This document shows, one piece after another, positions 41,310 to 48,710 of a DNA stretch of 48,710 bases (within the stretch, counting starts at the first letter, position 1; every line of letters starts with the position of its first letter). A model generated the notes under the pieces. The model made no database searches and was not told where the DNA came from. It worked only from the letters and a program-made list of their open reading frames with translations. A program made the translations under genes and the position numbers. This DNA comes from Clostridia bacterium. Lineage in GTDB: Bacteria > Bacillota > Clostridia > Oscillospirales > Acutalibacteraceae. The stretch lies in NCBI GenBank assembly GCA_017549565.1, contig JAFYUI010000012.1, positions 1 to 48,710 of the forward strand. Direction: 5' to 3'.

Positions 41310-42116
41310 TTGCATATTGCAGTTTTAGTAATTGTTTTAATTTTTGTTTTGTATCTCTTTGCTGTGCGCGGCAGGGTGGGCAACGGTGACCTTGCAAAGC
41401 TTCGCGGCTTTGATTATGCACACCGCGGGCTTCACGGCAACGGTGTTTGCGAAAATTCGTTAACCGCCTTTCGCCTTGCTAAAGAAAACGGCTTTGGGGT
41501 TGAGCTTGATGTTCACCTTTTAAAAGACGGTAATCTTGCGGTTATTCACGACTCTGACCTAACCCGCATAACAGGTAAAAGTGGCAAAATTGAAGATTTG
41601 GAAACCGCAGACCTTAAAAATTATTATCTTTCTAATACGGGCGACACAATACCCTTGTTTCAAGATGTGTTAGAGCTTTTTGATGGTGCAGTTCCCTTAA
41701 TTGTTGAGCTAAAAGCAGTAAACGGTAATCACAAAATGCTTTGTGAAAAAGTAAACGCATTGTTAGAAAATTACAATGGTGTTTACTGTGTAGAAAGCTT
41801 TGACCCAAGGTGTGTTTATTGGTTCAAAAAGAACAAGCCCCAAATTTTAAGGGGACAGCTTGCTGAAAATTCCTTAAAACGAAAGTCAAAAGTTAATGTA
41901 ATAATTAGGTTTTTAATGACAAACAACCTTTTAAATTTCTTAACAAAGCCCGATTTTGTGGCATATAGGTTTGAAGATAGAAAAAATCTTTCAAACAAAA
42001 TTTGCCAAAAGATGTGGAAAATGCAAATGGTCGCTTGGACGGTTAGAACAAAAGAAGACCATGATAATATAAAGGCAAAAAATTGGATTTCAATTTTTGA
42101 ATATTTTATACCATAA
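41310..42116 (+). CDS. Glycerophosphodiester phosphodiesterase family protein
   Basis: A 268-residue protein with one N-terminal membrane helix (residues 3-19), then the GDPD barrel: AHRGLHGNG...ENSLTAF (catalytic His and metal-binding EN), GVELDVHLLKDGNLAVIHD, and VELKAV. It cleaves glycerophosphodiesters to glycerol 3-phosphate and an alcohol, here probably outside the cell or at the membrane. Starts at TTG six bases after the transporter stop, using GGAGGA. The C-terminal AWTVRTKEDH matches the family. Confidence 0.88.
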   Translation: MHIAVLVIVLIFVLYLFAVRGRVGNGDLAKLRGFDYAHRGLHGNGVCENSLTAFRLAKENGFGVELDVHLLKDGNLAVIHDSDLTRITGKSGKIEDLETADLKNYYLSNTGDTIPLFQDVLELFDGAVPLIVELKAVNGNHKMLCEKVNALLENYNGVYCVESFDPRCVYWFKKNKPQILRGQLAENSLKRKSKVNVIIRFLMTNNLLNFLTKPDFVAYRFEDRKNLSNKICQKMWKMQMVAWTVRTKEDHDNIKAKNWISIFEYFIP

Positions 42117-42120
42117 TAAA

Positions 42121-42152
42121 AACGGAGATAACCTTAATCGGTTATCTCCGTT
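42121..42152. terminator. Bidirectional terminator between GDPD and ppa
   Basis: AACGGAGATAACC / GGTTATCTCCGTT 13-bp stem with a six-base loop between convergent genes. Confidence 0.9.
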
Positions 42153-42158
42153 AAATTT

Positions 42159-42692
42159 TTATTTGCAAAAGCATTCAATATAATGGTCAATTGCTTGTTT
42201 TATAATTTTTATTGCGGCGTCTCTGCCTTCAACTTCATTTACTGCGGTTTCCTTGTTTTCAAGGTTTTTGTAAACCGTAAAGAAGTGGCGCATTTCATCA
42301 AAAATGTGTTTTGGCAACTGGTCAATGTCGGTATAGTGGTTATATGTTGGGTCATTGCAAGGGATAGCAATGATTTTTTCGTCATTTCGGCCGTTGTCAA
42401 TCATTGTAATAACACCAATGGGGTATGCCTTAACAAGTGTCAACGGGTCAAGCGCTTTGCCACATATCAAAAGTACATCCAACGGGTCACCGTCGTCACC
42501 ATAAGTGCGGGGAATAAACCCATAGTTTGCGGGGTAATGAGTTGATGTATATAAAATGCGGTCAAGCATAATAAAGCCGGTTTCTTTGTCAAGTTCGTAC
42601 TTCTTTTGGCTGCCTTTTGCAATTTCAATTACACAAATAAATTCTTCGGGGGTTATGCGTTTGGGCGAAATGTCGTGCCAGATATTTGACAT
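42159..42692 (-). CDS. ppa: Inorganic pyrophosphatase (family I)
   Basis: A 177-residue soluble enzyme that hydrolyses pyrophosphate and drives biosynthetic reactions. Signature DDGDPLDVLL (metal aspartates), HYPANYGFIPRTYGDDGDP, and the C-terminal YKNLENKETAVNEVEG. Normal length for the bacterial hexamer. Follows cysK by 19 bases with AAGGAATG, so they probably share a transcript. Confidence 0.96.
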   Translation of the reverse strand: MSNIWHDISPKRITPEEFICVIEIAKGSQKKYELDKETGFIMLDRILYTSTHYPANYGFIPRTYGDDGDPLDVLLICGKALDPLTLVKAYPIGVITMIDNGRNDEKIIAIPCNDPTYNHYTDIDQLPKHIFDEMRHFFTVYKNLENKETAVNEVEGRDAAIKIIKQAIDHYIECFCK

Positions 42693-42711
42693 AAAAAATC
42701 ATTCCTTTTTA

Positions 42712-43641
42712 TTAAACTTCAAAAAGTTCGGTGCTGAAATATCTTTCACCTGTATCGGGCAAAACGGTAACAACGGTTTTGCCTTTGCCTAAAATTTTTG
42801 CCATTCTAAGTGCGGCGGCAACATTTGTACCGCTTGAAATTCCGCACAAAATACCTTCTTCACGAATAAGGCGTTTTGATGTTTCAATCGCTTCATCATC
42901 AGTTACAATGGCGGTTTCGCTGAATATGTCAAGGTTTAGGTTGTCGGGTATAATGCCGTCGCCAATACCCATTTGCAAATGTGTGCCAATGCTTCCGCCT
43001 GATAAAATAGCGGCGTTTTCGGGCTCTACTGCCCAAATTTTAATATCGGGGTTATGTTCTTTTAAAACCTCACCAATGCCGGTTAGTGTACCGCCTGTGC
43101 CCACGCCCGAGCAAAAACCGTCAATTTGGCAATTTGCCTGCTTTAAAATTTCAACTGCGGTGGTGTTGCGGTGAATTTTTGGGTTATCGGGGTTTACAAA
43201 TTGCTGTGGCACCCAAACATTTTCATCCTCTTCCTGCATTTTAAGTGCAGTTTCAAGACATTCCTCAATGCATTTACCGATATCACCGTCATCGTGAACT
43301 AACACAAGCTCGGCACCGTAAGCTTTGATAAGCTTTCGGCGTTCTTCGCTTACCGAGTCAGGCATAATAATTCTAACCTTATAACCCTTAACTGCACCGA
43401 TAAGCGAAAGGCCAATGCCTTGGTTACCGCTTGTTGGCTCTACAATAATGGTATCTTTGGTTATTTTACCGCTTTTTTCGGCGCATTCAATCATACTTAA
43501 AGCGGTGCGGGTTTTAATTGACCCGCCAATATTTACGCCCTCGTATTTAACAAGCACCTGTGCACTGTCTTCGGGCACAATTTTTTGAAGTCGGATAAGC
43601 GGTGTGTTGCCAACCGCTTCTAAAACATTATTATAAATCAA
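42712..43641 (-). CDS. cysK: Cysteine synthase A (O-acetylserine sulfhydrylase)
   Basis: A 309-residue PLP enzyme making cysteine from O-acetylserine and sulfide. Begins (M)IYNNVLEAVGNTPLIRL from a TTG after GAGGAGA, which gives the standard N-terminus; the longer frame does not. PLP lysine K43 in GGSIKTRTAL; substrate loop TSGNQGIGLS; PLP-phosphate loop GVGTGGTLTG; ISSGTNVAAAL near the end. The GGS(V/I)KDR motif has T for D here. Operon with ppa. Confidence 0.95.
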   Translation of the reverse strand: MIYNNVLEAVGNTPLIRLQKIVPEDSAQVLVKYEGVNIGGSIKTRTALSMIECAEKSGKITKDTIIVEPTSGNQGIGLSLIGAVKGYKVRIIMPDSVSEERRKLIKAYGAELVLVHDDGDIGKCIEECLETALKMQEEDENVWVPQQFVNPDNPKIHRNTTAVEILKQANCQIDGFCSGVGTGGTLTGIGEVLKEHNPDIKIWAVEPENAAILSGGSIGTHLQMGIGDGIIPDNLNLDIFSETAIVTDDEAIETSKRLIREEGILCGISSGTNVAAALRMAKILGKGKTVVTVLPDTGERYFSTELFEV

Positions 43642-43675
43642 GTGAAAAATCTCCTCAAACAATTATGTATATTAT

Positions 43676-43704
43676 ATATTAGCACATATAACCAAATTTT
43701 TCAA
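43676..43704 (-). promoter_or_regulatory. Promoter of cysK-ppa
   Basis: Minus-strand TTGAAA (43699-43704), 17-base spacer, TAATAT (43676-43681). No T-box or CymR site was recognised in the short leader. Confidence 0.55.
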
Positions 43705-43753
43705 TTAAAGAATTATTTCTCCCTTAATAATCTATGTGGTAATACATAAATCG

Positions 43754-44866
43754 TTAAAAAATTGCGTTCCAAACAAGTGCAAATAAAGTCAGCACCGCTA
43801 AAAAACCAAAATTAAATGCCGAAAATGTGATTATGTAATGTTTAAATTTTTGGGGGTTGTGACTTGCATATTCGCGGAAGGTGATAAGACTTGCAAGGGA
43901 AGCGATAAGCGTTCCCGCACCGCCAATATTTACGCCAACAAGCAAATCGGCATAGTTTTCGGTAAACTGTGAAAGCAAAACTGCCGATGGCACATTGCTT
44001 ATGATTTGACAGGAAGCAACTGAAAACAGTAAGGTGCTTTTTGATAAAAGGTACGAAAATGCAGTTCTAACAGCTTCAATTCGTGCCATATTACCCGCAA
44101 AAACAAAGAAAAAGACAAAGGTTAAAAGAAGCGGATAATCCACCGCTTTTAAAGCGGTTTTGTCCATAAAAATTAAGAAAAGCGGAATAACAATAAGCCC
44201 CGTCCAATAGGGTATGCCCCTGAAAACAATTAAAATAGAAAAGGCAAAAAGTAATAAATACAAAATTGTTTTAATCGGTGGTAAATTCACCTGTTGTCTT
44301 TGTAAAATCACCTTTTCGGGTTTAATGAAAACAAGACAGCAAAGTGTAATTAAAATTATTGCAACCACAAAACAGGGGGCCATTATTCCCATAAATTCGG
44401 CGGTGTTAATTTTGAAAAAAGAATAGAGGTAAAGGTTTTGCGGGTTGCCAAAGGGGGTTAGCATACCACCCAAATTTGCGGCAATGTTTTGTAAAATAAA
44501 GGTAACTTCCATATATTTTTCCATTTTTGTGGTAGAAAGCACATAATAACCAAGCGGCAAAAATGTTAAAAGTGCCATATCGTTTGCAATAAGCATAGAG
44601 CCGATAAAGGTTATATAAACAAGAATTAAAACGCAGGTGCGTATATTTCCGCCCGCTTCAACAATTTTTCGCGCCAAAATATAGAAAAAGCGTATATTTT
44701 TTAAAGCGCAAACCACCGCCAAAACACAAAAAAGGCAGGTTAGGGTTTTAAAGTCGAAATACCCAACATAATTTTTATCGGGTGGTACTAATATGGATGT
44801 TATGATAGCGGCAATAAGTGCCACAGTCATTACAATGTTGTTTTTTAAAAATTTTAAAACTGTCAT
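43754..44866 (-). CDS. SLC13/ArsB-like anion permease (IT superfamily)
   Basis: A 370-residue, eleven-helix membrane protein of the ion-transporter superfamily. IANDMALLTFLPL and NLGGMLTPFGNPQNLYLYSFF are the two re-entrant-loop blocks of this fold, and the second half repeats the plan (QIISNVPSAVLLSQF, NIGGAGTLIASLASLITFREY). Members move dicarboxylates, sulfate, arsenite or sodium; the ion is undetermined. It lies upstream of cysK on the same strand, but cysK has its own promoter. Confidence 0.8.
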   Translation of the reverse strand: MTVLKFLKNNIVMTVALIAAIITSILVPPDKNYVGYFDFKTLTCLFCVLAVVCALKNIRFFYILARKIVEAGGNIRTCVLILVYITFIGSMLIANDMALLTFLPLGYYVLSTTKMEKYMEVTFILQNIAANLGGMLTPFGNPQNLYLYSFFKINTAEFMGIMAPCFVVAIILITLCCLVFIKPEKVILQRQQVNLPPIKTILYLLLFAFSILIVFRGIPYWTGLIVIPLFLIFMDKTALKAVDYPLLLTFVFFFVFAGNMARIEAVRTAFSYLLSKSTLLFSVASCQIISNVPSAVLLSQFTENYADLLVGVNIGGAGTLIASLASLITFREYASHNPQKFKHYIITFSAFNFGFLAVLTLFALVWNAIF

Positions 44867-44958
44867 TTTTTTCTCATCATTCTTTGTAAAAATGTGGTTT
44901 TACTTTTATATATTTTAAGTACAACAGCAAATTTTTGCAATAGGTTTTTAATATTTTC

Positions 44959-44987
44959 TTGTAAAAATTAACTATTTAAGATATAAT
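44959..44987 (+). promoter_or_regulatory. Promoter of the phosphoribosyltransferase-like gene
   Basis: TTGTAA (44959-44964), 17-base spacer, TATAAT (44982-44987). Confidence 0.7.
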
Positions 44988-45018
44988 TTAATTAAAGTTA
45001 ACAGGGAGGGTAAAAAAT

Positions 45019-45663
45019 ATGCCATCAAATGAAATTGTAAAAATTAAAACCGGTGTAGATAATCTTTATCTTCGCGTTGCAAAAGGTCACTTTGCATCCC
45101 CCCATGCACACACAAATTATTATATTGATGTTACAGCGCAAAAATCACGCCTTACTGAAGCAAAAGCAGTTGCACAAAAGCTTTGCAGCGGCTATAACTA
45201 TGCCACAACAGTAATTGACACAATTCTTTGCCTTGACGGTACCGAGGTTATCGGCACCTGTCTTGCAAACGAACTTACAAAAAACAGCTTTGTAAATATA
45301 AATTCACACCAAACAATTTATGTTGTTACACCCGAAGTGGTAAATAATTCACAGCTTATTTTTAGGGATAATATTGTTCCAATAATAAAAGGCAAGCATG
45401 TGCTTGTGTTGGCTGTTTCGGTTGCGACAGGTGCCACTGTTGCAAATGCTATTGAAGCCATAAATTATTACGGTGGGCAAACTGTTGGTATTGCGGCAAT
45501 GTTTTCAACTAAAGAAACTTGTTATGGTTATAATGTTAATTCGGTATTCAACCCCACTGACTTGCCGGGATATTTTTCACTTTCATCGCACGAATGTCCC
45601 CTTTGCAAAAAAGGCGAAAAAATAGACGCGCTTATAAACAGCCACGGCTTTTCAAAGCTTTAA
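45019..45663 (+). CDS. Phosphoribosyltransferase-like protein with altered PRPP loop
   Basis: A 214-residue protein with the type I phosphoribosyltransferase fold, closest in layout to orotate phosphoribosyltransferase. The PRPP loop reads VLVLAVSVATGATV (residues 128-141). The usual acidic pair is replaced by A132-V133, while TGAT is kept. The N-terminal HFASPHAH and the C-terminal CPLC (C193, C196, with H191 nearby) suggest a metal site. SD AGGGAGG. Own promoter and terminator. It may be an enzyme with a changed active site or a PRPP sensor. Confidence 0.75.
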   Translation: MPSNEIVKIKTGVDNLYLRVAKGHFASPHAHTNYYIDVTAQKSRLTEAKAVAQKLCSGYNYATTVIDTILCLDGTEVIGTCLANELTKNSFVNINSHQTIYVVTPEVVNNSQLIFRDNIVPIIKGKHVLVLAVSVATGATVANAIEAINYYGGQTVGIAAMFSTKETCYGYNVNSVFNPTDLPGYFSLSSHECPLCKKGEKIDALINSHGFSKL

Positions 45664-45670
45664 TGAAAAT

Positions 45671-45695
45671 AAACCCCGATGTATAGTCGGGGTTT
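45671..45695. terminator. Bidirectional terminator
   Basis: AAACCCCGA / TCGGGGTTT stem with a seven-base loop between the convergent phosphoribosyltransferase and S26 peptidase genes. Confidence 0.85.
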
Positions 45696-46171
45696 TATTT
45701 TTTAAATATTCGTTTTAAAAAATTTACAGATTTAGTTTTTAAAAGGCGGAACGGGTATAAAAACCGCCAAAGCTTAATATGGCAAAGGTATAAAAAATTG
45801 TTGCAGTTAAGCTGTTTGCCTTTGCGTTCAAAGGCGGTGGCAACTGCGATTATGTGCTTGTCAGTTATGCCTTTTTCAAGATACACCTGTGCATCACCAA
45901 GCATAATATATTCATTTTCTTTAACCTTAAAAATGCGGTGCAAAACATAGGTGCCGTTATCCCTTAAATATAAAACAACATCGTCTTTTTTTGGTTTTTT
46001 AGTTATGGGGGATAGCACTGCTTTATCGCGCTTATCCTTTAAAAAGGGGCACATACTGTTGCCCGTAACGGTTATTGCAACCTGCTTTTCCTTGGAAATA
46101 AAATCTTTAATTAAGGGACCTATTTCCTGCATTGAAAAGGGCAACACTTCATACTTTTTATTTATTCGCAT
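45695..46171 (-). CDS. S24/S26-family (signal-peptidase-like) serine protease
   Basis: A 158-residue protein with the S26 core: VTGNSMCPFLKD with catalytic-type S39; KKDDVVLYLRDNGTYVLHRIFKV, where H78 takes the place of the usual lysine as in SipW/ER-type signal peptidases; and IMLGDAQVYLEKGI. There is no clear membrane anchor; the C-terminus is basic and aromatic. Overlaps the PqqD gene by 10 bases. Last gene of a three-gene operon with the HPr-kinase-like and PqqD proteins, where it could cut a leader peptide. Confidence 0.8.
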   Translation of the reverse strand: MRINKKYEVLPFSMQEIGPLIKDFISKEKQVAITVTGNSMCPFLKDKRDKAVLSPITKKPKKDDVVLYLRDNGTYVLHRIFKVKENEYIMLGDAQVYLEKGITDKHIIAVATAFERKGKQLNCNNFLYLCHIKLWRFLYPFRLLKTKSVNFLKRIFKK

Positions 46172-46428
46172 AAAAAATCTTTATCCCTTAAATTTTGTAA
46201 AAATGCATCAATATCAGAAAGGGCACTTTCCTCATCGGTTTCATATTCGCTTAAAACCGCTTTTAAAAGTGCTTGCTTGTCGGTATCGGTTTGCATTAAA
46301 TCCCACAAAAAAGCGGCAGTTTCATTAAGCACAACAACGCCCGAAAAATCAACCGTATTTGCACCAACGGGAATAGCCACAATTTTGTCGGCAATTTCGG
46401 TTTTTATAAAGCCGTCCTTAATTTTCAT
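46162..46428 (-). CDS. PqqD-family peptide chaperone (RRE)
   Basis: An 88-residue PqqD-like protein: winged-helix layout with VVVLNETAAFLWDLMQT, then ALLKAVLSEYETDEESALSDIDAFLQNLRDKDFL. This domain binds leader peptides of ribosomally made, modified peptides and hands them to enzymes. ATG after AAAGGAG; start overlaps the kinase stop as ATGA. No precursor peptide was found next to it. Confidence 0.88.
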   Translation of the reverse strand: MKIKDGFIKTEIADKIVAIPVGANTVDFSGVVVLNETAAFLWDLMQTDTDKQALLKAVLSEYETDEESALSDIDAFLQNLRDKDFLCE

Positions 46429-47306
46429 AAAAGTTCTCCTTTAAAAATACCGTTGTATGAAACCTCAACTGCATTATCGCTGATATTACATTCAAGGTCG
46501 TAAACAGGGGTGTTTATTTCGTAAAGCTTTTTAATAAAATCAACCGTTTTTGTGCCGATTTCGCTGTCATAAAACGGGTTGGGTAGTTGACGAGAAAGGT
46601 TTAAAACTGCATTTAAAGCATCCATTGTCTTTATTTTATTTTGTTCCCCTCGGCTTAAAAAGACAACGGCTTTCAAGGGGTGCTTAACATTGTTATTAAG
46701 GGAGGTTTTACCGCTCCAAGGGGTGCCGTAAACAAACGCTTTTCCCTTTTCAATTTTTATGGCGGGCTTGTCATCGTTTATAATTTCTGCACGCTCGCCA
46801 AAGTGCTGCCGCCACAAATTTGTGTGGGTAGATTTTCCTGTGCCCGAATTTGCCGAAAATACAATGCCCTCGCCGTCAAGGGCAATGCTCGAGCCGTGAA
46901 GCACAGTACCGCCAAGTACGGTCAGTCGGTTTGCAAACATAAAGCCGGTGTACATATATTCGTAATTAGTGGGGCCAAGCCCGTCAATGCAAAGTGTATC
47001 TAAAATTTCAATTAAAACATTGCTATAATCAGCGGTGTATGTAATCATAAAAACAATTTCGTTGGTTTTTGTGCATTTTAAATATCGGCAAAAGCGCCCG
47101 TTAGGCAGTTTTAAAAGGCAAACGCGGTTTTGCTGAAAACAAATTTCACCCTCTGGCGCGGTTATATGGTTTAAAACCTCGGTTTTCATTGTCATATCGG
47201 GGTTTTGTGAAAATTCACATTCATAATCCTTAAAGCGTGATGAAAAAAATGCTTCATCAGCGCTTTTTATATTTATGTATAAGCCCGCAACACAAATTGT
47301 ACGCAT
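46425..47306 (-). CDS. HPr-kinase-like P-loop protein of the PqqD-associated type
   Basis: A 293-residue protein. Residues 130-200 carry an HPr kinase/PEP-carboxykinase-type site: LHGSSIALDGEGIVFSANSGTGKST (P-loop 151-160), NDDKPAI (D178, D179) and GTPWSGK (194-200). The N-terminal 125 residues are a separate, poorly conserved domain. It is not a classical HprK, which has another N-terminus and the PTS HPr partner. Relatives occur with PqqD proteins and lasso-type peptide genes. SD AAGGAG; promoter TTGCAC-17-TATACT. First gene of the trio. Confidence 0.8.
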   Translation of the reverse strand: MRTICVAGLYINIKSADEAFFSSRFKDYECEFSQNPDMTMKTEVLNHITAPEGEICFQQNRVCLLKLPNGRFCRYLKCTKTNEIVFMITYTADYSNVLIEILDTLCIDGLGPTNYEYMYTGFMFANRLTVLGGTVLHGSSIALDGEGIVFSANSGTGKSTHTNLWRQHFGERAEIINDDKPAIKIEKGKAFVYGTPWSGKTSLNNNVKHPLKAVVFLSRGEQNKIKTMDALNAVLNLSRQLPNPFYDSEIGTKTVDFIKKLYEINTPVYDLECNISDNAVEVSYNGIFKGELL

Positions 47307-47330
47307 TTTTTCTCACACTCCTTTTTTAAA

Positions 47331-47359
47331 AGTATATCACAGCTTTGTTTTTAGTGCAA
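47331..47359 (-). promoter_or_regulatory. Promoter of the kinase-PqqD-S26 operon
   Basis: Minus-strand TTGCAC (47354-47359), 17-base spacer, TATACT (47331-47336). Confidence 0.7.
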
Positions 47360-47376
47360 CCTTAATAATTAAAAAA

Positions 47377-47400
47377 GCGATATGGTATATACCATATCGC
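47377..47400 (-). terminator. Terminator of the S1-domain gene
   Basis: Perfect 24-base palindrome (arm GCGATATGGTAT) followed on the minus strand by a T-run, six bases past the stop codon. It insulates the kinase operon promoter. Confidence 0.85.
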
Positions 47401-47406
47401 TTAAAT

Positions 47407-48333
47407 TTAACCGCAAAATTTAGTTGTAATTTGCTTTCGGCAGTCCTTTGGGGAATATTCCCATTCGCTGATAATATCATCGGTGCTGTAATATTTAATT
47501 TTGGGAATATAGCTCGATTCAAAGCTGTCAATAATGATAAGCTTAATTTTCATTTTGTCTTTTAAAATGCTTTTAATAAAAACACTTGCCTGTTGACCAA
47601 CCCTAACATTTTCTCTTGGCTCGGCAAGACCTGCAAGATTTGGGGTAATTTCCACAAAAATGCCGTAATCCTCAACACTTCTAATCACACCCGTAACCGT
47701 TTGCCCGGGTGAAAATTCACGGGCGTTTTCCTCCCAAGTACCCAAAAGCTCCTTGTGGGAAAGGGTGATTTTGCCGTCATCGGCAATGCTTTTTATCACC
47801 GCTTTGATTTTGTCACCCACATAAAAGCGGTCTTTTGGGTGTGAAATGCGGGAAACCGAAATAGCATCAATAGGTAAAAGCGCAATATTACCGCAACCAA
47901 TGTCACAAAAAGCGCCAAAGCTTTCAAGGTGGGTTACAACCGTGTCAATTACCTGACCGATTTTATACTCGCTTTCGATATAGCTTTTACAAAGGGTTTG
48001 CGCCTTTTTGCGTGAAAGCAGAGCGTATAATTCGCCGTCCTCGTCGCTTTTAATTTCGGTTATAATAAAGCAAACGGGCTTGCCAACGCGGGATATAAGC
48101 GCAATATCTCGGGTTGCGCCACTATCAATACCTATCGCACCCTCGCGCCTTGGAATAACACCTTTCATACACCCTAAATTTACAATAAGGTTGTGGTCGG
48201 TGTCGCACATAATAACGGGCGCTTCCAAAACCACCCCTCTAATTTGGGCATCTAAAAGGGTTGCGGGGGAAAGCATATACCTTTTATTTTCCTGTGTGTT
48301 GTAAAGTTTACCTTCGGGGTAAAATCCGTTCAT
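47407..48333 (-). CDS. S1 RNA-binding domain protein (RpsA-like)
   Basis: A 308-residue protein with several S1 folds: a divergent first one (residues about 30-110, DAQIRGVVLEAPVIM), a clear second (about 125-200, IGQVIDTVVTHLESFGAFCDIGCGNIALLPI) and a third (about 208-265, PGQTVTGVIRSVEDYGIFVEITPNLAGLAEP). Resembles the S1-like proteins of Clostridia that may act in mRNA binding. ATG after AAAGGTGA. Monocistronic. Confidence 0.85.
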   Translation of the reverse strand: MNGFYPEGKLYNTQENKRYMLSPATLLDAQIRGVVLEAPVIMCDTDHNLIVNLGCMKGVIPRREGAIGIDSGATRDIALISRVGKPVCFIITEIKSDEDGELYALLSRKKAQTLCKSYIESEYKIGQVIDTVVTHLESFGAFCDIGCGNIALLPIDAISVSRISHPKDRFYVGDKIKAVIKSIADDGKITLSHKELLGTWEENAREFSPGQTVTGVIRSVEDYGIFVEITPNLAGLAEPRENVRVGQQASVFIKSILKDKMKIKLIIIDSFESSYIPKIKYYSTDDIISEWEYSPKDCRKQITTKFCG

Positions 48334-48432
48334 TTAACTATCACCTTTCTTTTAAGCTCATTTAATAAAATTATATTAAAAATATATTGAAAAAATGATA
48401 GAAAAATGTCCTTGAATTTAAAAATAATAAAA

Positions 48433-48462
48433 AAACACGAAGGTATTTTTACCTTCGTGTTT
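48433..48462 (-). terminator. Terminator of pyrI
   Basis: AAACACGAAGGTA / TACCTTCGTGTTT stem followed on the minus strand by a T-run, just past the pyrI stop. Confidence 0.85.
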
Positions 48463-48469
48463 TAAAAAC

Positions 48470-48709
48470 TTATTTCGCCTTGCTTTCGCAGTAAATACAG
48501 CGGTAAATTCTGTTTTCTTTGTCGGTCAATTTGAAAATTTGGGGCAATTCTTGTTCGGTGGTGGTAATGCAGCGTGGGTTTTTGCAAGAAATTACATTTT
48601 CAAGTTTTTCAGGCAATGCAATGCGTTTTTTCTCAACAATATTGCCGTCTTTAATAACATTTACTGTAATGCCGGGGTCAATATATCCCAAAATATCGGT
48701 ATTAACTTC
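48470..48709 (-). CDS. pyrI: Aspartate carbamoyltransferase regulatory subunit, C-terminal part (cut by window edge)
   Basis: The open frame reads EVNTDILGYIDPGITVNVIKDG and on to CKNPRCITTTEQEL...YRCIYCE. This is the end of the allosteric domain and the zinc domain of PyrI, with the zinc ligands as CxxxxC and CxxC. It controls pyrimidine synthesis through the PyrB-PyrI complex. The frame is open through the right edge, so the N-terminal half, and probably pyrB, lie beyond. Confidence 0.93.
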   Translation of the reverse strand, partial: EVNTDILGYIDPGITVNVIKDGNIVEKKRIALPEKLENVISCKNPRCITTTEQELPQIFKLTDKENRIYRCIYCESKAK

Positions 48710-48710
48710 A

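Overview
This is low-GC, Firmicutes-type DNA that carries the replication-origin region of a spore-forming, probably gut-dwelling member of the Clostridia. An Oscillospirales/Ruminococcaceae-like host is my inference. Grounds: dnaA-dnaN-S4-recF-remB-gyrB-gyrA in the Firmicutes order; sporulation genes (gpr, spoIIP, spoVB, a SpoVAE homologue, a SpoIID-like protein); purine-rich Shine-Dalgarno sites with ATG, GTG and TTG starts; consensus sigma-A promoters with 17-base spacers; and a bile salt hydrolase.

Layout. 1-260: promoter and leader of an rRNA operon that runs off the left edge. 262-6677 (minus strand): EamA transporter, parB-parA, SpoVAE, two PH-domain membrane proteins and rarA, with two perfect parS sites in the leaders of parA and spoVAE. 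6790-9934: spoVB (plus), tadA and a CPBP protease (minus). 9974-18711 (minus): gyrA, gyrB, remB, recF, S4 protein, dnaN, oriC and dnaA, tightly packed with overlapping starts and stops. 18810-20895 (plus): gpr, spoIIP and a small membrane protein, where the rpmH-rnpA-yidC block usually lies.

20.9-36.2 kb is a mosaic: a REP-associated transposase gene with a REP-like inverted repeat inside its own coding sequence; an XRE-type membrane regulator; Mrp; a spore-type SpoIID/peptidoglycan-binding protein with a small partner; an aldose epimerase; a four-helix-bundle (23S-IVP family) gene framed by modular hairpins; secA; apbE; a two-subunit aconitase-X operon bracketed by a perfect 32-bp inverted repeat; an old-yellow-enzyme-type reductase; mscS; and a P-loop kinase. 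Divergent tRNA-Ala and tRNA-Gln genes follow. The tRNA-Gln 3' end and its terminator are repeated twice more downstream.

37.0-48.7 kb: MFS transporter, bile salt hydrolase, bioY, a second MFS transporter with a glycerophosphodiesterase, cysK-ppa, an anion permease, an odd phosphoribosyltransferase-like protein, a translationally coupled HPr-kinase-like/PqqD/S26-peptidase trio that may be part of a peptide-modification system, an S1-domain protein, and the 3' part of pyrI cut by the right edge.

The core genes cover replication initiation, supercoiling, segregation and sporulation. The most promising material for new biology is the hairpin-framed four-helix-bundle unit, the self-embedded REP repeat, the 32-bp repeat around the aconitase-X genes, the tRNA-tail tandem repeat and the kinase/PqqD/peptidase trio. 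All functional statements rest on reading motifs by eye; no database search was run.
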